A stretch of 64,000 bases of DNA from positions 4,329,501 to 4,393,500 of the forward strand of contig JAQFVV010006246.1 of the NCBI GenBank assembly GCA_028023455.1, written 5' to 3'. Within the stretch, counting starts at the first letter, position 1. Every line of letters starts with the position of its first letter. The position numbers and the translations under genes were made by a program. Source of the stretch: Epiperipatus broadwayi (lineage: Eukaryota; Onychophora; Udeonychophora; Euonychophora; Peripatidae). Below the pieces are notes generated by a model, which worked only from the letters and a program-made list of their open reading frames with translations, searched no databases and was not told where the DNA came from. This document shows, piece after piece, positions 39,601-54,600 of the stretch.

Positions 39601-42600
39601 AATTATTAAATTACCAACTATTACTAATTGACATATATATCATAACTTTCAACCAATATTTATCTATTGTAAATTGAAAGTCTCCCAAATTCAATACAAA
39701 TTCATTCAATCTATAGTCTCTTTTGTCCATATCATACCTACAAATATTTTATTTAATCTATTTCAAATGTCTTTTTCTATGGTATGCACCCTCTCAACAA
39801 GATAAGTTAAGGCAGTCGTATCTCACTATAGTCCGATTTAAGGTCTTCATATAGGATGCCACGAATGATGTGATTTAATTTTGATATAAAACTATATTTG
39901 TTCCCAATAACTAATTTATTATTAAAAAAGGTGAAGACTTCATTTAATTTAATATAAAAAACATAATTATTTATTTAACAATTAATAACTTAAATTTTAC
40001 AATATATAAAAAATTATATATCTACTTCCTTATATTAAAAATATAAATATTCTATTTCTATTAAGGTAGATATATTTTCTAACCTATAATACTACGTGAT
40101 TTTACAATGTATATAAAATATATCCAAATATTAAGACTTTTATATTAACACTATTTTACAATAATTAGATTATACAAATAATAATCCAATCATTTGTATA
40201 TAATACCTTCATTCGTTAAAATGATTGTCCGTAACTTATATTTATTAATATAAAAATATATACTTCACAACAATGTTAATCATTTATTCACTTATCACAC
40301 ATTATGGTTATTAGACTAAAACAATGTAGTGTCATATCATAGAAAATATGTGAATTTAAAAATAATTTAACCTCTTACCTCCAAGTTCACATTATCCCTT
40401 TCCCATATTAACATTTCTTAACCTATATTTAAATCTTTATTAATCATGAATAAAAATAAAAATGTCTTAAATTATTAATTCTCTCTTATTATTCATAAGA
40501 AATGAATATGATGATAAAGTAAATGAAATGAACTTTTCCCAATTATAACTTTCAAAAATCTTAAATGGTATTTATAAAAGTTAATACAATAATCTCGGAT
40601 GTTCCTCACGAATGAAAATCCTTTGAAGATGCAGTTTTTGATTCCTTCATTGTTAGACATTAAAGAAAATAATAGGATATCCTAAGTTGACATTTAGTTT
40701 CCTCTTTATACATAGATTTCATCTTCTTAATAAACAGTTCTTTTATTAACAATTATAATTACATTTTGAAGATCTAATTTTTTTATAATTTTAAGGCATT
40801 CAGCAAAAGATGTTATTCACACATATATGTTTGATTAGGCAAGTGCATTTTATCTATCCCATGATAAATTGGTGTTCTACCCGCTTTGCATTTTTTTTAA
40901 TAATGTAAAGTACACTAAATTTAATTGAAGTTTTTATAAGCATGTTCTTTTTTTAAAATGCAGTTTAGCTTTTGGAACATGTAATTCAAACAATTTTTAT
41001 AGAACACAAAAATATATTCAAATTACTTTCTTTAAACAAATATTAAAAAATTTCTTCTAATGAGTATTAAATTTTTCAAAATATAGATGTTATCTTACAC
41101 TGTTCTTTTAAATCAAACATAGTATAAATTTTTATGAGGATATAGCTGACAAAAATATAATCTTTAGTCTTCTAACAAAAAGAATAGAATTAATATATTA
41201 TATCTCGCTCCATCAGCTTGCTGAAGCATATGCATTTTACATTGTTGCAATAGCAATTCGATATTAAAACACTTAAGTTAATTTCATTTCTTTTAATTCG
41301 ATAAAACTATGTGAACCCAGAGGTCATTCATAACCATGTCAACCATCTTTTGACAACGTCTTTTTTTCATTTTAAAGAATGAAAATATAATAAAAATGCA
41401 AATATAATGTATACATATTGATTATATGTATATATGTTTAGCTCAAATCCATTTTAGTTTCTCAAATCATTCAGTGATATCAGCAATATGTTTATTTTCT
41501 CATGGAAATATTTAATTTTCAATTTCATTTTGTTAAACATAAGACCAATCAATTACTCTTCTATTAAATTTTCCAATCCCTGATCCATAATTAAGAGATA
41601 ATGAAACACATAAGAGATAATATTAAATCACTTTTACCAAATGCACTGATTCAAATTTAATTCCAAATTTCAACATGCTATCAGATTTATAGTTGATAAT
41701 CCATATTTATAAATCTTTATTATCTTCTGAAAATATATATATTATATATTTAGAAGAGATTTGAACTCAGACTTTCAAGCTCCCTACAGCTATGTACTCC
41801 ATCTTATATACCTGATACACATATTACATACATGTGAAAAAGATAATGATCTTCAATATACGTATTTCATGCCGAACCAGCACTCGTCAGTTGGTCCAGA
41901 TCTCCCACACGTATATACAATCAGTGCTTAGTTTATATTAAGATAGTAAATCTTTAAACTTTAATGGACAAATTTCAATCTTTTCCATTCTCCAATTCTT
42001 CAGCCATCCGTATTAAAAATTCAATAATGGAACACTCAAAACCCTTGTTGATACCAATATTATTGTCATATCCATATTGACTTTAAGTCACTCTGATCTC
42101 CGACATACCTTAAGATGTCCATTTAAATACAGAGAAGAGTGATTGGCAGAATACAAGCTGAATATTCAAATATAAGTTTATTGTCTAAACTTAATATAAT
42201 TAGAAGGGACGGTAGAGAGTTTGAAAGTCTGAATTTAAGTATTGACAATATACTTATATTTGAATATTATATATATATATAGTGATAGACTTTAGAAAAA
42301 GTCATCTGGAAGTTCTCAATAAGTTAGAAAATTTCTCATGATTGTCCCAAGAGAGATAGTTAATTAGTTGCAGAAAAATTGTCTTTAGCTGCTGATTTTT
42401 AATAGTCTCATCCATCTTCTTCAGGGTTAACTGTTGCAATAATTTTAATCAATCGTAGTTAAAGAAAGTTGAAAACAAATTTATAAGCTGATATCTACAT
42501 TAATAATTATTGAACTAAGTTAGGTTTCAGGTAATCAAGAAATAGATTATCAGAATTCAGTTGACAAAAAAATAAAATCTTACAGGTCTTCACTAACTAC

Positions 42601-45600
42601 TTCTATGATTCAAAGGCAAATGATTTGAGGCAAATGGATATTCTGGAAGATTTTTCTCCACATATGCATTAAAAATTTGATATGGATCCTTTTATCAAAC
42701 AACAATAGCTTTGTTTTTCATAAGTTAAAATATTAATATAATTTAACTGCTAATATTTTATATCTAATAAATTCATTTTGTAAATCTTATTTCAATCTTC
42801 TATTTTAAACAAGATTATCTTCTAACAATATTTGGACTACTGTGATTTTTCTTTTATTATGATCCGAGATTATTTCCACTGGTTCACATCTGTCACTGAT
42901 TGGATAATGAATATTATTTTTTAAAAAACACATTTTAAAAGTACTATGCACTAGTTTAACCATTTTTATATGTATTCTTGTTTTCTGTGCCTCTAATATT
43001 TTTTTAAAATAACATTCATTATCTACTTGCTGACAAATGATTGATATAAACAGCATTTGATCATTTATTATTGTATAATACTCTTGATTAATATTCTTTT
43101 CTTTTTTGTTATTAAGTTTCTTATTTACTCGATTATTTTATTTTCAGTTTAATAATAGTCGCATTTTAGTAAGTTCTCAAAATTTGTTACTATTTGTTTA
43201 TTAAGATAATAAAGACAGAATCATCCTTCCTGTCATGTGCTTTAAGAATCTCCTTACAGTCCCCCATGAGCATCAACCATAAAAGCATAAGTGTATGCCT
43301 AAACTTAGGGCTTGTTTATATATAAACCAGTCTTTGCTAACCATGCTGAAAACAGAGCTTGAATCTATTATGTGCTTGAATTATCCTATTTTTAAGCACC
43401 TGAAATGAAATATATAGTAATTTTGAATTTTATTAAATGCAAAATTACTATATATTTCATTGCAAGTGATTAAAAATGGGATTGTATTTCTCTCCTGCTA
43501 TTGAAAATTACTGTATATTTCATAACAGGTGATTAAAAATGGAATTGTATCTTTTTCCTGCTAGAGATTGAATAAGTTTATCCAATTAAATTAATAATAT
43601 ATAACTCGAGCTTTTATTTCAGCACTGTGAACCTATACAAAAAAGCCCTAAACGTAAGTGTATACTTATGCTTTTAAAGTCGATGCTCATGGGCAAGTCC
43701 AAGGAGTTTTTTAAAGCCTATGACTGGAAGGATGGTCCCTTTTTTATAATATTACATATGCAGAATGCATTATATAAATAACTGAATATTTTTTTGTTTA
43801 TTAATAAATTTATTGTGCATATTGTGTCTGTATATATATAAAAGATAATTGCTTATGTTTCTTAAAAGAAAATTCCATGTTTTTGTCTGGGAGATCTTTT
43901 TTTGAATAGGTATAACACTTTCTAGTCACTTAATTAAAATTTTTTGTTAATTAATTAATTTGATAAATATTTTTAAGCCTAAATACAAATGTCTTTGTGA
44001 AGAGGGTTGGACTACTGGTTCTAACAGTCCAGCTTGTAATGTTGATGTCAATGAATGTACTATGATTACTCGTCGACCTTGCTCACAAAGCCCACTTGTT
44101 ACATGCATAAATTTACCAGGCTCATTTCATTGCGGGAATTGTCCAGCAGGTATGTATGAGTTTTTTTTGTAAACTTAATGAAAATATATTGTCATATTAT
44201 ATAACATAAATTTATAATGCTATCTGGATTTTCATTGCTTGAAACTGGAACATTTTGTACGTTTTCAATTAGGTCTAGATTTTTTTTATGAACTGATGCA
44301 TAACCTATTCAGTTATATATGGAAAACTGATTATACACATAACACATGGCAATTAGCAAGCATAATTAATAAGGCTTTCACTATTATTATTTCTTTATGT
44401 GACACTATTATCTTTGCATTGAGTAGCTTAATTATATAAGTTGAGATCTTATTCATGAAATTAATAAAATTAATGCAAAATATGTTGCAAGAAGACATCA
44501 ATTAGATGGCATCCAAAAGTGGGGAAGGAAAAAGACTTTTTTTAGTAGCAGGCCACATCAAACTTTTCTTAACAAGGGTTATAATTTTCTATGTTCAAAT
44601 TAAAAAATGGATAATTTTATATACATTATAATTTTTATATTTATATAATAAATACATCTTTATTTAAAATTGACAAATAATCACAAAAACATATTTTTGG
44701 TAAGTCATTAATATATAATGGGATATTAATTGTGGCAATTCATAAAATGTGCTCCAAATTTTAGTCAGTAATTCAAGATCTTGTTTTCGATTTTGTAAAT
44801 GGAATTTTGGAAAAAAAATTGCTCACATTTATATGTGTTTCTGAATAAAGATATTTTTTTGCATTATTAATTAAATTAAAATTCCCGAGAATCCATATTT
44901 TTATAAAAATCACTACTTGAACATTCCAGGAACTTGATTTTTAAAATTTAGTTTTTATGTTCCAGAATTTCCATTCTGGAAATTTTTAGCAGTGTTGTTT
45001 ATGTCTCTTCTTTCATTGAATTTATTTTTAAGTGTAATAAAAATGTTAATATATTCTTGTTTATCAAAATTATCTTTTAAATGCTGCAAAATTTATAAAT
45101 TAATTGACTTTGAAATAGCTTTAGATTGTTTTGAAAGGCATGGATACTGCCGAACATGTCAGTAACTATTTGATTTTTTTGCAATTTCTTATTTAGTTCA
45201 TTAAGATGCATCATTATATCATCTAAAAAGGATAAATCACTCTTTGGCTTCCATGAATGTTTCACCTCAGTAATTCCATTTTTTTAGCATAGTCTCTTTG
45301 GAAAGCCATCAAACTTCACAATAATATGCCAAATCCTTGGTAATCAAGAGTCGATTTGGATTTAATTTCATTTATGCATTTAACAACAGCTTTCATCACA
45401 TTGTCCCATATGCAAGGTTTTGGAATACAAGTTTTGCTGGTGAATGATGCAGTATATATATATATATTACTGAACTCATTTTCACCCATGTCATTTTTTA
45501 AAAACAATAAAACCCCTTATTTTTTTCAACCATGGATTTGGCCTTAGTAATAGGTAATATGGCTAAGTTATAGTTAAGGTTGTATTTTTGCAAAACATAC

Positions 45601-48600
45601 TTGAGCTTATTAAATATATCTTCTATTGTCATTGTGTCTCAAGTTGAGCAGTATTCATTATTGTATTGCCATCAAATGCCAATAAATATCAATCAAAATT
45701 GGAAATTTTTTGTTTTGATGACTGTTGGACAGTTCTTCAATTTGCTTTGTAATGGTTTTTTTATGATAAATTCATATCAAATTTTTTTTTATATTCAGGA
45801 CAAACTAATAATTTCACTACAACTAGCATACAGTCTTTAATAAATTCTTCCTCCAAAAATGGTTTTAAATTTTGTGCTATTTTCATTATAATTACATAAC
45901 TGACTTTAATAGAAATTTGAGATTCATTTGTACTTTTGTAAAAATGTTGCTGCTCAAATAACATTTACTTCAAAATATTTATTTTTGCACTTCAACATTT
46001 TTTATAATTCAAATGTCTTGTTAAAAAGTCTTTTAACGTTATGTTTTTTGTTAACTGCAATGTCATACAAACAAATGATACACTTTGGTTTAGTGTCTCA
46101 ATTACAAAATATGCATCAATTCACTTCTCTCGGAATGCCCAATTTTCTGCATCAACTTTCTTTTCTTACAACAAAATCATTTTAATAAGAAAAATAAAAT
46201 AAAAACATTTATTCAAGGAAAAAGAAAATATTGGAAAAAAAAAAACCCTTCAACATTAATGCTTTGAGCATCTCCTACCTACATCGAAGTGCTTTGATTA
46301 CTTTTAAGATGAGCTGTCCATAAATAATAAATATAAAGAATTATGAAATAAAATTACTGTATTTTAATTAGATTTTTCTGACTCTCTTATGGTATTTACT
46401 ATATGTTTCACATTCACATTGATTAATATAACTAGGCACAGCAGTGATGAGCAATACACATGCATGCATGATGTCTCTATGATGATGAAGCAGTTATGAA
46501 GTTGGATTTTATAAATATTTTATTACATAAATGGCACCATAAAAATAATACAGTCAAATTGCAATTAACATAAAATCTTACACACAAGTGTATATAATTT
46601 TAAAGACCATTTTGTCATGCAATATTGAAAACATTCGCGGATTAGCAAACTTTGAAAGGCCGGTAATGGCCCAAGGGTTGGAGGTTATCCACCCAGATCT
46701 TCTAGAAGGTTCGGTTCTTTTAACTACTTTAGTATAATTTATCTAAACCGCTTCGAACACTTTTAGTAAAACTCTATTCGTACATATATACATGCACCTT
46801 ACATTTTGACTGTCCTGAAAGCTTCAGAGCTATGACATAATGAACAAAATAAAGTATTTAACCATAAAAAATGTAAACAATAAAGAACTAGGAACAACAT
46901 AAAATATATAAAAAAACTAATAAAACTGAAATAAATAATCAAACCCAAATAAAACAGTTAATATAAAATAAGATGTGCAACATAAATAGAAAATAAATAA
47001 AAATTATACATGTATATTTCTAATTGTATACATATATATATTCAAGAACAACTATTAATCTAAATATATTAGCTATTTTTATTATTATTAACAATTTACT
47101 AATTATTTCTATTCTTCATAAACTTGGTTATTAACTAATATTCTTTTAATTTTAAATCATATATTTATTATTTCTTTACTCATTTATCTGTTAAAAATAA
47201 TATTTTATATTTATTATTATTTTTTAATATCTAAAACCTATAAACATTATAATTTTTGAACTTATCCAGTTTAATATCTTTAAAAAAAACATTTTTTTTC
47301 CTTCAAAAAATTATCTTATACCTAGAAGCAGGCATATTGAATATTTAAAAAATTATGTTAAGCCACAAATTTTATCACAATATATGTTTGTATTACTAAA
47401 AAATGACAATATATATTATTTTAAAGATAAAACACCAAAGAATGTAATTAAGCTGAAAAAAATACAGCCATTGATATTCAAAGTAATAAAAAAAAAAGAA
47501 TAAAAGTTAATATTTTCTAATAATTATTTTCATATTTTATAAATTCTATATTATCATGCATAGGTTAGTTAGATTCATCATAAAATTTCTAAAAAATTAG
47601 TATATAATAACATTTACCTAAGGTAATCCATCACTTGAAAACTTCATAGAATAAAGACATTAGTACTTTCCCTTTTTCTCCATAGCCTTTCAAAATGTAT
47701 TTCCATACAGGAGTTTGCAATGTATATGTTATCTCTAATAACAAAACAAGTAGTTAATATTAATCAATAGTTAGTATAATTTGAATATTATAAGAAAGAA
47801 CAGCAATACAGTTTGTAATTTATTAAAAAGTACTACTAAAATAGTCACTATATACAAAATAATAAAATAAAAAGTGAATGAAATACTAAATTCATTATAG
47901 AGTTAAGCTTGAGGTTCATAGGTTAGTAGTTTATATATATACTGTCAAAATATTTATTTTTAGCATTTGCGTATATTTATTATTATTAAAATGCAGAGAT
48001 TATAGAAAAATCTAAATCAGGTCATAATATTTGAAAAACATGTATATCTTTATCTGATATCATCTAATTCAAACACTCCAGCGTCATAGGAAAAATGCAG
48101 ATAATCATGATCTTTTTTTTTTTCATTAGTTTCAATAATAGTTTTTTCATATATTTTTATCAAATATATATAAAAAATAATAATTAATATATAAAAATTA
48201 ATAATAATTAAAAAATATAGGAAAAAAATCTAAAAAATAAATATTTACCATTGGGCTCTCACATATAACGTCTTCAAAATATATCGGAAAAAGTAAAAGT
48301 TTTTACCGATATATTTTTCAGGGTGAAATCTTTTCCAGTAACTATCAAAAAAAATTCAAATTATAGTAAAATTTTTATTTTTTATTGTAGAAAAGTAAAA
48401 TTATATCTTTACGAAAAGCTGGAAAAAGATGAAAACAAGGGTATAAAAAGTGCATGCATAGACTGCATAGATTTCTGTTAATATTATGTTGAAAATGGAT
48501 GTTCACATTTTGAAAATGCTTGAATGCATTATGCAATCATAATAACGAAGAGGTTAACTTTTATTATTATTATATAATTCTCATAAATTTATATCCATCA

Positions 48601-51600
48601 TCATCATCATCATCAATCATTATCAGTCCGCTGCAGGATGAAGATCTCTCCAAGTTCAAACCATCTTCGCCAATCTTTAGCTTCTCTTCTCCATGTCACC
48701 CCTGCACACTTTCTTATTTCATCCATTCATCTCACATGTGGTCTCTTTCTGGGTCTTTTACAATCTTTTGGAATCCAGTTTAAGCTTTTAATTGTTCATC
48801 TATTATCATCCCTTCTAGCAATATGTCTAGCCCAACTTCACTTCAGTCTTTTAATTTTTTTAATGAGGTCAGTAACACCTGTTTGTTCTCTTACCCATAG
48901 TGTTTTTGATCTCTTGTTACTCCCAACATGCATCTTTCCATACTTCTTTGGGTGGTCTGTACTCTCTATTGCTCTTCTATTAAGTGTCCAAGTCTCAGAT
49001 TCATTAGTAAGATGGTAAAATACATTTATTAAAACCTTTTCAAACACATAGGCATATTTCCATTTAGGATCAAGTTATTTCTACCAAAAGCATTCCAACC
49101 AAGTTTAATTCTATGATTAATTTCATCCATTATGTTTCCATCTGTATTAATAATCTGACCAAGATATTTGTAACTGTTAATTCTAATTCATCATAATCAA
49201 TCTTTATTTTCATATTTTGAGCAAATTGATTAAACATTACTTTAGTCTTTTTAACATTTATCTTTAGTCCTACTTTCATCTGATAACTCCTGCAACATTT
49301 CCTGTAGCTCTAAAGCATTATTTGCAAAAACAACTACATCATCTGCAAAATCTAAATGACTTAAATAATCTCCATTTACTTTCACTTTTCTGGTTTCCCA
49401 TTTTAATCCACAAAATACTTCTTGCAGCACTGCTAAAAAAGTTTTGGAGATATGGAATCATCCCGTCTTACACCTGTCAAAATGTTGACTTTCCCAGTAT
49501 CATTATATAATCTAATTGTTGCTGTTGCATTTTTATAAATATTCTTTAATATATCCTGGATCCATACCTTGATAATCCAAACGCTTGAGTCACTGAAGAA
49601 ACATTTATAGAATCAAATGCCTTTTCGTAATCTACAAATCCAAAGCATAATGGCAACTCATTCATTTTTTCTTTCTATAACATCTCTCAATACCTGGATA
49701 TGATTTATTGTACTAAAACCACTTTTAAATCCCGCTTGTTCTTTGGCTGGTGGAAATTCAATGTTCTCTGAAGACGAGTTGTAATTATCTTGGTAAAATT
49801 TTTGGATAAAACTGATAAAAAGCTGATAGGTCTGTAATTTTTACTATCTTCTTTATCACCTTTTTAAAATATTAATATTAATACTGCATTCTTCCAATCA
49901 TCTGGTACATCTTTATCATTTAGACATTTGGTATATAACTTTGCTAAAAAAAAATTTTATTTCTTCATCTGCTTCTTTTAATATATCGATTATAATTCCA
50001 TCATTACCTGGAGCCTTTTCTTTCTTCATACATTTAATTGCATGTCTCACTTCTTCATTTAAAATTCTGGGCAATTCGAAAGATGTGATAAATATAGGAA
50101 GTACTTGTTCTTTATTACTATATAATTCTTGATAGAAGTCTTTTACCCATTTCGTGATGTCATCTTTCTTTTTAGTAATAATTTGCATCTTTTTTTTTTA
50201 TTGCAGATATAAATTTCCTACCAATACCAAAAGTTGCTTTACACTCTTAAGACTTTTATTCTCTTCTACAGCTTTCCTTGCTAGTTCACAATTTTTTTTA
50301 TATCATTTTCAACTCTTTTTCCACACCATTTTACAAAATTCGAGATATTCAATTCTTTTTAATGCATCATTCTTGCATATCTTCATATTCCTTTTTTTCA
50401 TAAATTCTCTAGTCTCAGTAGAGATTTTATTGGTTAATTGCTGCTTTTTTCTACTAGCCATCTTTGTTGCAGTTTTTAAAAGTGTATCAGTTATCTTCAT
50501 ATTAATTTCATTCAAATCTGAATCATGCTCAAAATCTACTAGTACTTGAAACCGATTTGTAAGTTCTAATTTAAATTCATTAGAATGTTTCTGAAGATTA
50601 GGAATATCAACTGTAAAAAAAAAATTTTTTTAAAGTAATTTTTGTCTCTAGTTTTGCATTAACACATATCTTATGTCTTACTAATCGATGATCACTTACT
50701 CTGTTAAATTTATTAAGAACATTACAATCTTCAAATATGTATTTTCTGTTAGTCAAAATATAATCCAATTCTGTTGTACCTTAATTTGAATGCTTCCATT
50801 TCCTTTTAACATTTTTCTCAAAAAAAGAATTCATAATATAAAGTTTTCTTTTTCTGCAAACTCCACAAGTCTATGTCCTCTTTCATTTCTATTATCATAA
50901 TCAAAATTACCTACAGCACTTTCATCTTTCATTTGTTTACCAATTCTAGCATTAAAGTCTCTCATAACAATTTTAAAATGTTGTTTACTCTAATCAAAAG
51001 CCTTTTGTACATCCATATAAAAGTCTTCTACTACTTCATCACTATGAGAACTTGTTGAGGCATAAATCTGAATTATCTGCATTTGGTATCTGCTATTAAG
51101 TTGTATATCTAATCTTGCTGCTCTGTCCGATACACCATGTCCACTTTTTAAATCTTCTCTTCACCTTTTCTTCTAATTCTTGCAATCTTCCTTTACTTGA
51201 AAGTGATCTGCAGTTGTAAGTACCTAAATAAAAAGTCATCATCAAATGGCAGCCTGGATCCGCAATCAGGATATTCTTAGCACCCTTTGCCTTCAGCCAC
51301 AAACTGCTGCCTTAGTTGGTGACTTTACAGCCTCCTGGAAATAAGGGCCATGATTTATTTTTGTCTATCATAATTGTATATATCTATTGGAAAAATATTT
51401 ATCATTCATTCTGCTTTATCAGGCAACTGAGAAGAAAGACCATAGTGTTTCTTGATCTTAAACTAGAGGTAAAAAGCCAATAAACTCGCCAAGCTGGCTA
51501 ATCTGAGAATCACTAATAAATTTTGGTTTTATCTTATCAATACAGCTTCTTTTATTTTCCTTTCTTTAATATTTTCTGTGTGTAACCCCATTTTTATTGA

Positions 51601-54600
51601 ACTTTGTGTAAATTTGTGTCATGTTTCTTTCATATTTATATATATATATCGGTGATTTATTATTTTACATGTTAATGATAGATGATTAATAATTCAAAAA
51701 TATTAATAAAAATATAAAGTATAAAGATTTGCATATAGTTGTAAAAGTATTTCAAAATCAAATAACTTTCACTAAGATAATTAATATAAAGTTATGTGTT
51801 TATTATAGGTTATGGCATTCAATGTGCAATAAATCAATTAATTTAAAAAACTTATTTTAAAGTATACTAATCTAACTGAAACTATAGGATTCTGTGTGTC
51901 CATAAAATTAATGTGAATATAATCCAAGATGATTTAATATTTACCAAAAATAATATAAATGCAAGCCATATAAGGATTCTGGCCACCAACCTAAAATCCA
52001 TTATATATAGCAAGGGAAATATTGCATGTAGAAAGGAAGCAGCAACAAAGCTATTGATCAGTAATGAGATTATTAACAAAATGATAATGAAAGAGGTAGT
52101 GAAAATATGAATTTTTTAGAAGGAAAAAAATGGCATAGACGATTTATATGCATAAAAAATATATAGTATAATATAGTTGAAAAGAAAATTTAAGAAATCA
52201 GAAGTTACAAAAAAAATAAATTTGAAGAGTTAGATTTCCTGACATAAAAAAGTGAAAATAAAAAGTAGTAAACTAATAAGTAAAGAAAGTAGTCTTTTGT
52301 TAAATATGCATATATGTTTACCATTATTTAAGTATTGTTTACATTTTTATACATTTATCAGTCTGTACACATATCACACATTAGTTTTAATAATTATTTT
52401 TAAAAAAATAAGATATAGAAAATTAAATGTTTCTTACATTTAAAGGAAAAAAAAGAAAACAGCAAAATTTAAATTTAAGAGTTTTTTTATTTTTATATTT
52501 GTAGGTTATTCTGGTGATGGATTTGTCTGCAATGATATTAATGAATGTGAAACCAATAATGGCGGTTGTTCTTTAAGTCCTAGAGTGCAGTGTTATAATC
52601 AGGTTGGTAGCCGAAGCTGTGGCCCTTGTCCTTCAGGTATTAAACAATATTTCAATATTTATTCTATTTTGTTTTAATTTTAAATAGATTTTATTAATCT
52701 TATAGTTTTATTAAAATCTCTTTATTGAATAACAGATATCTTTCAAAAACAATACAACTTTTAGAATTCGATTATTTAATTGACATTGTGATGAATATTA
52801 AATCCATATATAATTGGTATAAATACTTAATCCATTAATGAAGCAGCTACATTTGTAAATGCGTATTTCTCATTGAGAATATTGATTATTATAAGATTGA
52901 GTATGGCATAAAACTAAAGAGTAGTTCGATTACAATATATATATATATATATATATATTGTACTGGTCAGAATTGTAAGTTCATTTAACAAGGTTTATAA
53001 TCTAAGCAAAAGTAGCCTAAATCCACTCATGCCCGAGATACACAGATCAGGAGCAATCATGAATTCTGCCCTATTTGCTCTTCTCTAAAACTATAACATT
53101 ATAAACAACACTTCTGATGATAACAGATGAAATTTTATTCATTCTGGTCCCGGAGACACAGCGGAGACCACATGAGATCTACAGGGTAATTAGTATAAAT
53201 CATCATCATCATTATCAATCCACTGCAGGATGAAGGTCTCTCCAAGTTTAATCCATCTTCTCCGATCATTAGCTTCTCTTCTCCACATCACCCCTACACA
53301 TTTTCTTATTTCATCCATCCATCTTACATGTGGTCTCCTTCTGGGTCTTTTACAATCTCTTGGAATCCAGTTTAAAATTTCAATTGCCCATCTATTATCA
53401 TCTCTTCTAGAAATATGTCCAGCCCAACTCCACTTCAATCTTTTAATTTTTTCAATGAGGTCAGTAACACCCGTTTGTTCTCTTACCCATACATTGCGTT
53501 TTCGATCTCTTCTTGTTACTCCCAACATACATCTCTCCATACTTCTTTGAGTGGTCTGAAGTCTCTGTATTGATCTTCTATTAAGTGTCCAAGTCTCAGA
53601 TCCATAAGTAAGAACTGGTAAAACACATTTGTTAAAAACCTTTCTTTTCAAACACATAGGCATATTTCCTTTTAATATCAAGTTATTTCTACCAAAAGCA
53701 CTCCAACCAAGTTTAATTCTATGACTAATTTCCTCTATTATGTTTCCATCTGTATTAATAATCTGACCAAGGTATTTGTAACTCTTAACTTCTTCTAATT
53801 CATCATAATCAATCTTTATTTTCATATTTTGAGCAAATCGATTAAACATTACTTTAGTCTTTTTAATATTTATCCTTAGTCCTACTTTCCTACTTTCATC
53901 TGATAACTCCTGCAACATTTCCTGCAGCTCGGAAGCATTATTTGCAAAAACAACTACATCATCTGTGAAATCTAAATGACTTAAATAATCTCCATTTACT
54001 TTCACTCCTTTAGTTTCCCATTTTAATCCACAAAATACTTCTTGCAGCACTGCTGTAAAAAGTTTTGGAGATATGGAGTCACCTTGTCTTACACCTTTCT
54101 CAATGTTGACTTTCCCAGTATCATTATGTAATCTAATTGTTGCTGTTGCATTTTTATAAATATTCTTTAAAATATGACAATATCCTGGATCTATACCTTG
54201 ATGATCCAATGCTTTAATCACTGAAGAAATGTTTATAGAATCAATTGCCTTTTCATAATCTACAAATCCAAAACATAATGACAACTCATATTCATTTGTC
54301 CTTTCTATAACTTCTTTCAATACTTGAATATGATCTACTGTACTAAAACCACTTTTAAATCCAGCTTGTTCTCTTGGTTGGTGAAAATCCAAGGTTCTCT
54401 GTAGACGAGTTGTAATTATCTTGGTAAAATTTTTACATAAAACTAATAAAAGGCTGATAGGTCTGTAATTTCTAATATCTTCTTTATCACCTTTTTTAAA
54501 TATTAATATTATTACTGCATTCTTCCAATCATCCGGTACATCTTTATCATTTAGACATTTGGTATATAACTTTGCTAATATTTTTTCTGTTTCTTCATCT

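Noticed and set aside
41741-41800. Possible tRNA gene on the minus strand
   Set aside because: Only a B-box-like string is convincing; no cloverleaf or clear A box could be drawn, so it is treated as a tRNA-like part of a retroposon.
48638-49018. Plus-strand open frames over the RTE copies (also 53230-53550, 54559-54762, 54787-55113)
   Set aside because: They are reverse-strand shadows of the RTE reverse transcriptase and occur at the same places in both copies.
51913-52110. 66-codon plus-strand open frame before exon I
   Set aside because: No recognisable domain and no splice link to the neighbouring exons.
53113-53140. CTGATGA...GAAA in repeat R3 copy 2
   Set aside because: Stem II does not pair and the sister copy at 9220-9405 lacks the core, so there is no support for a ribozyme.
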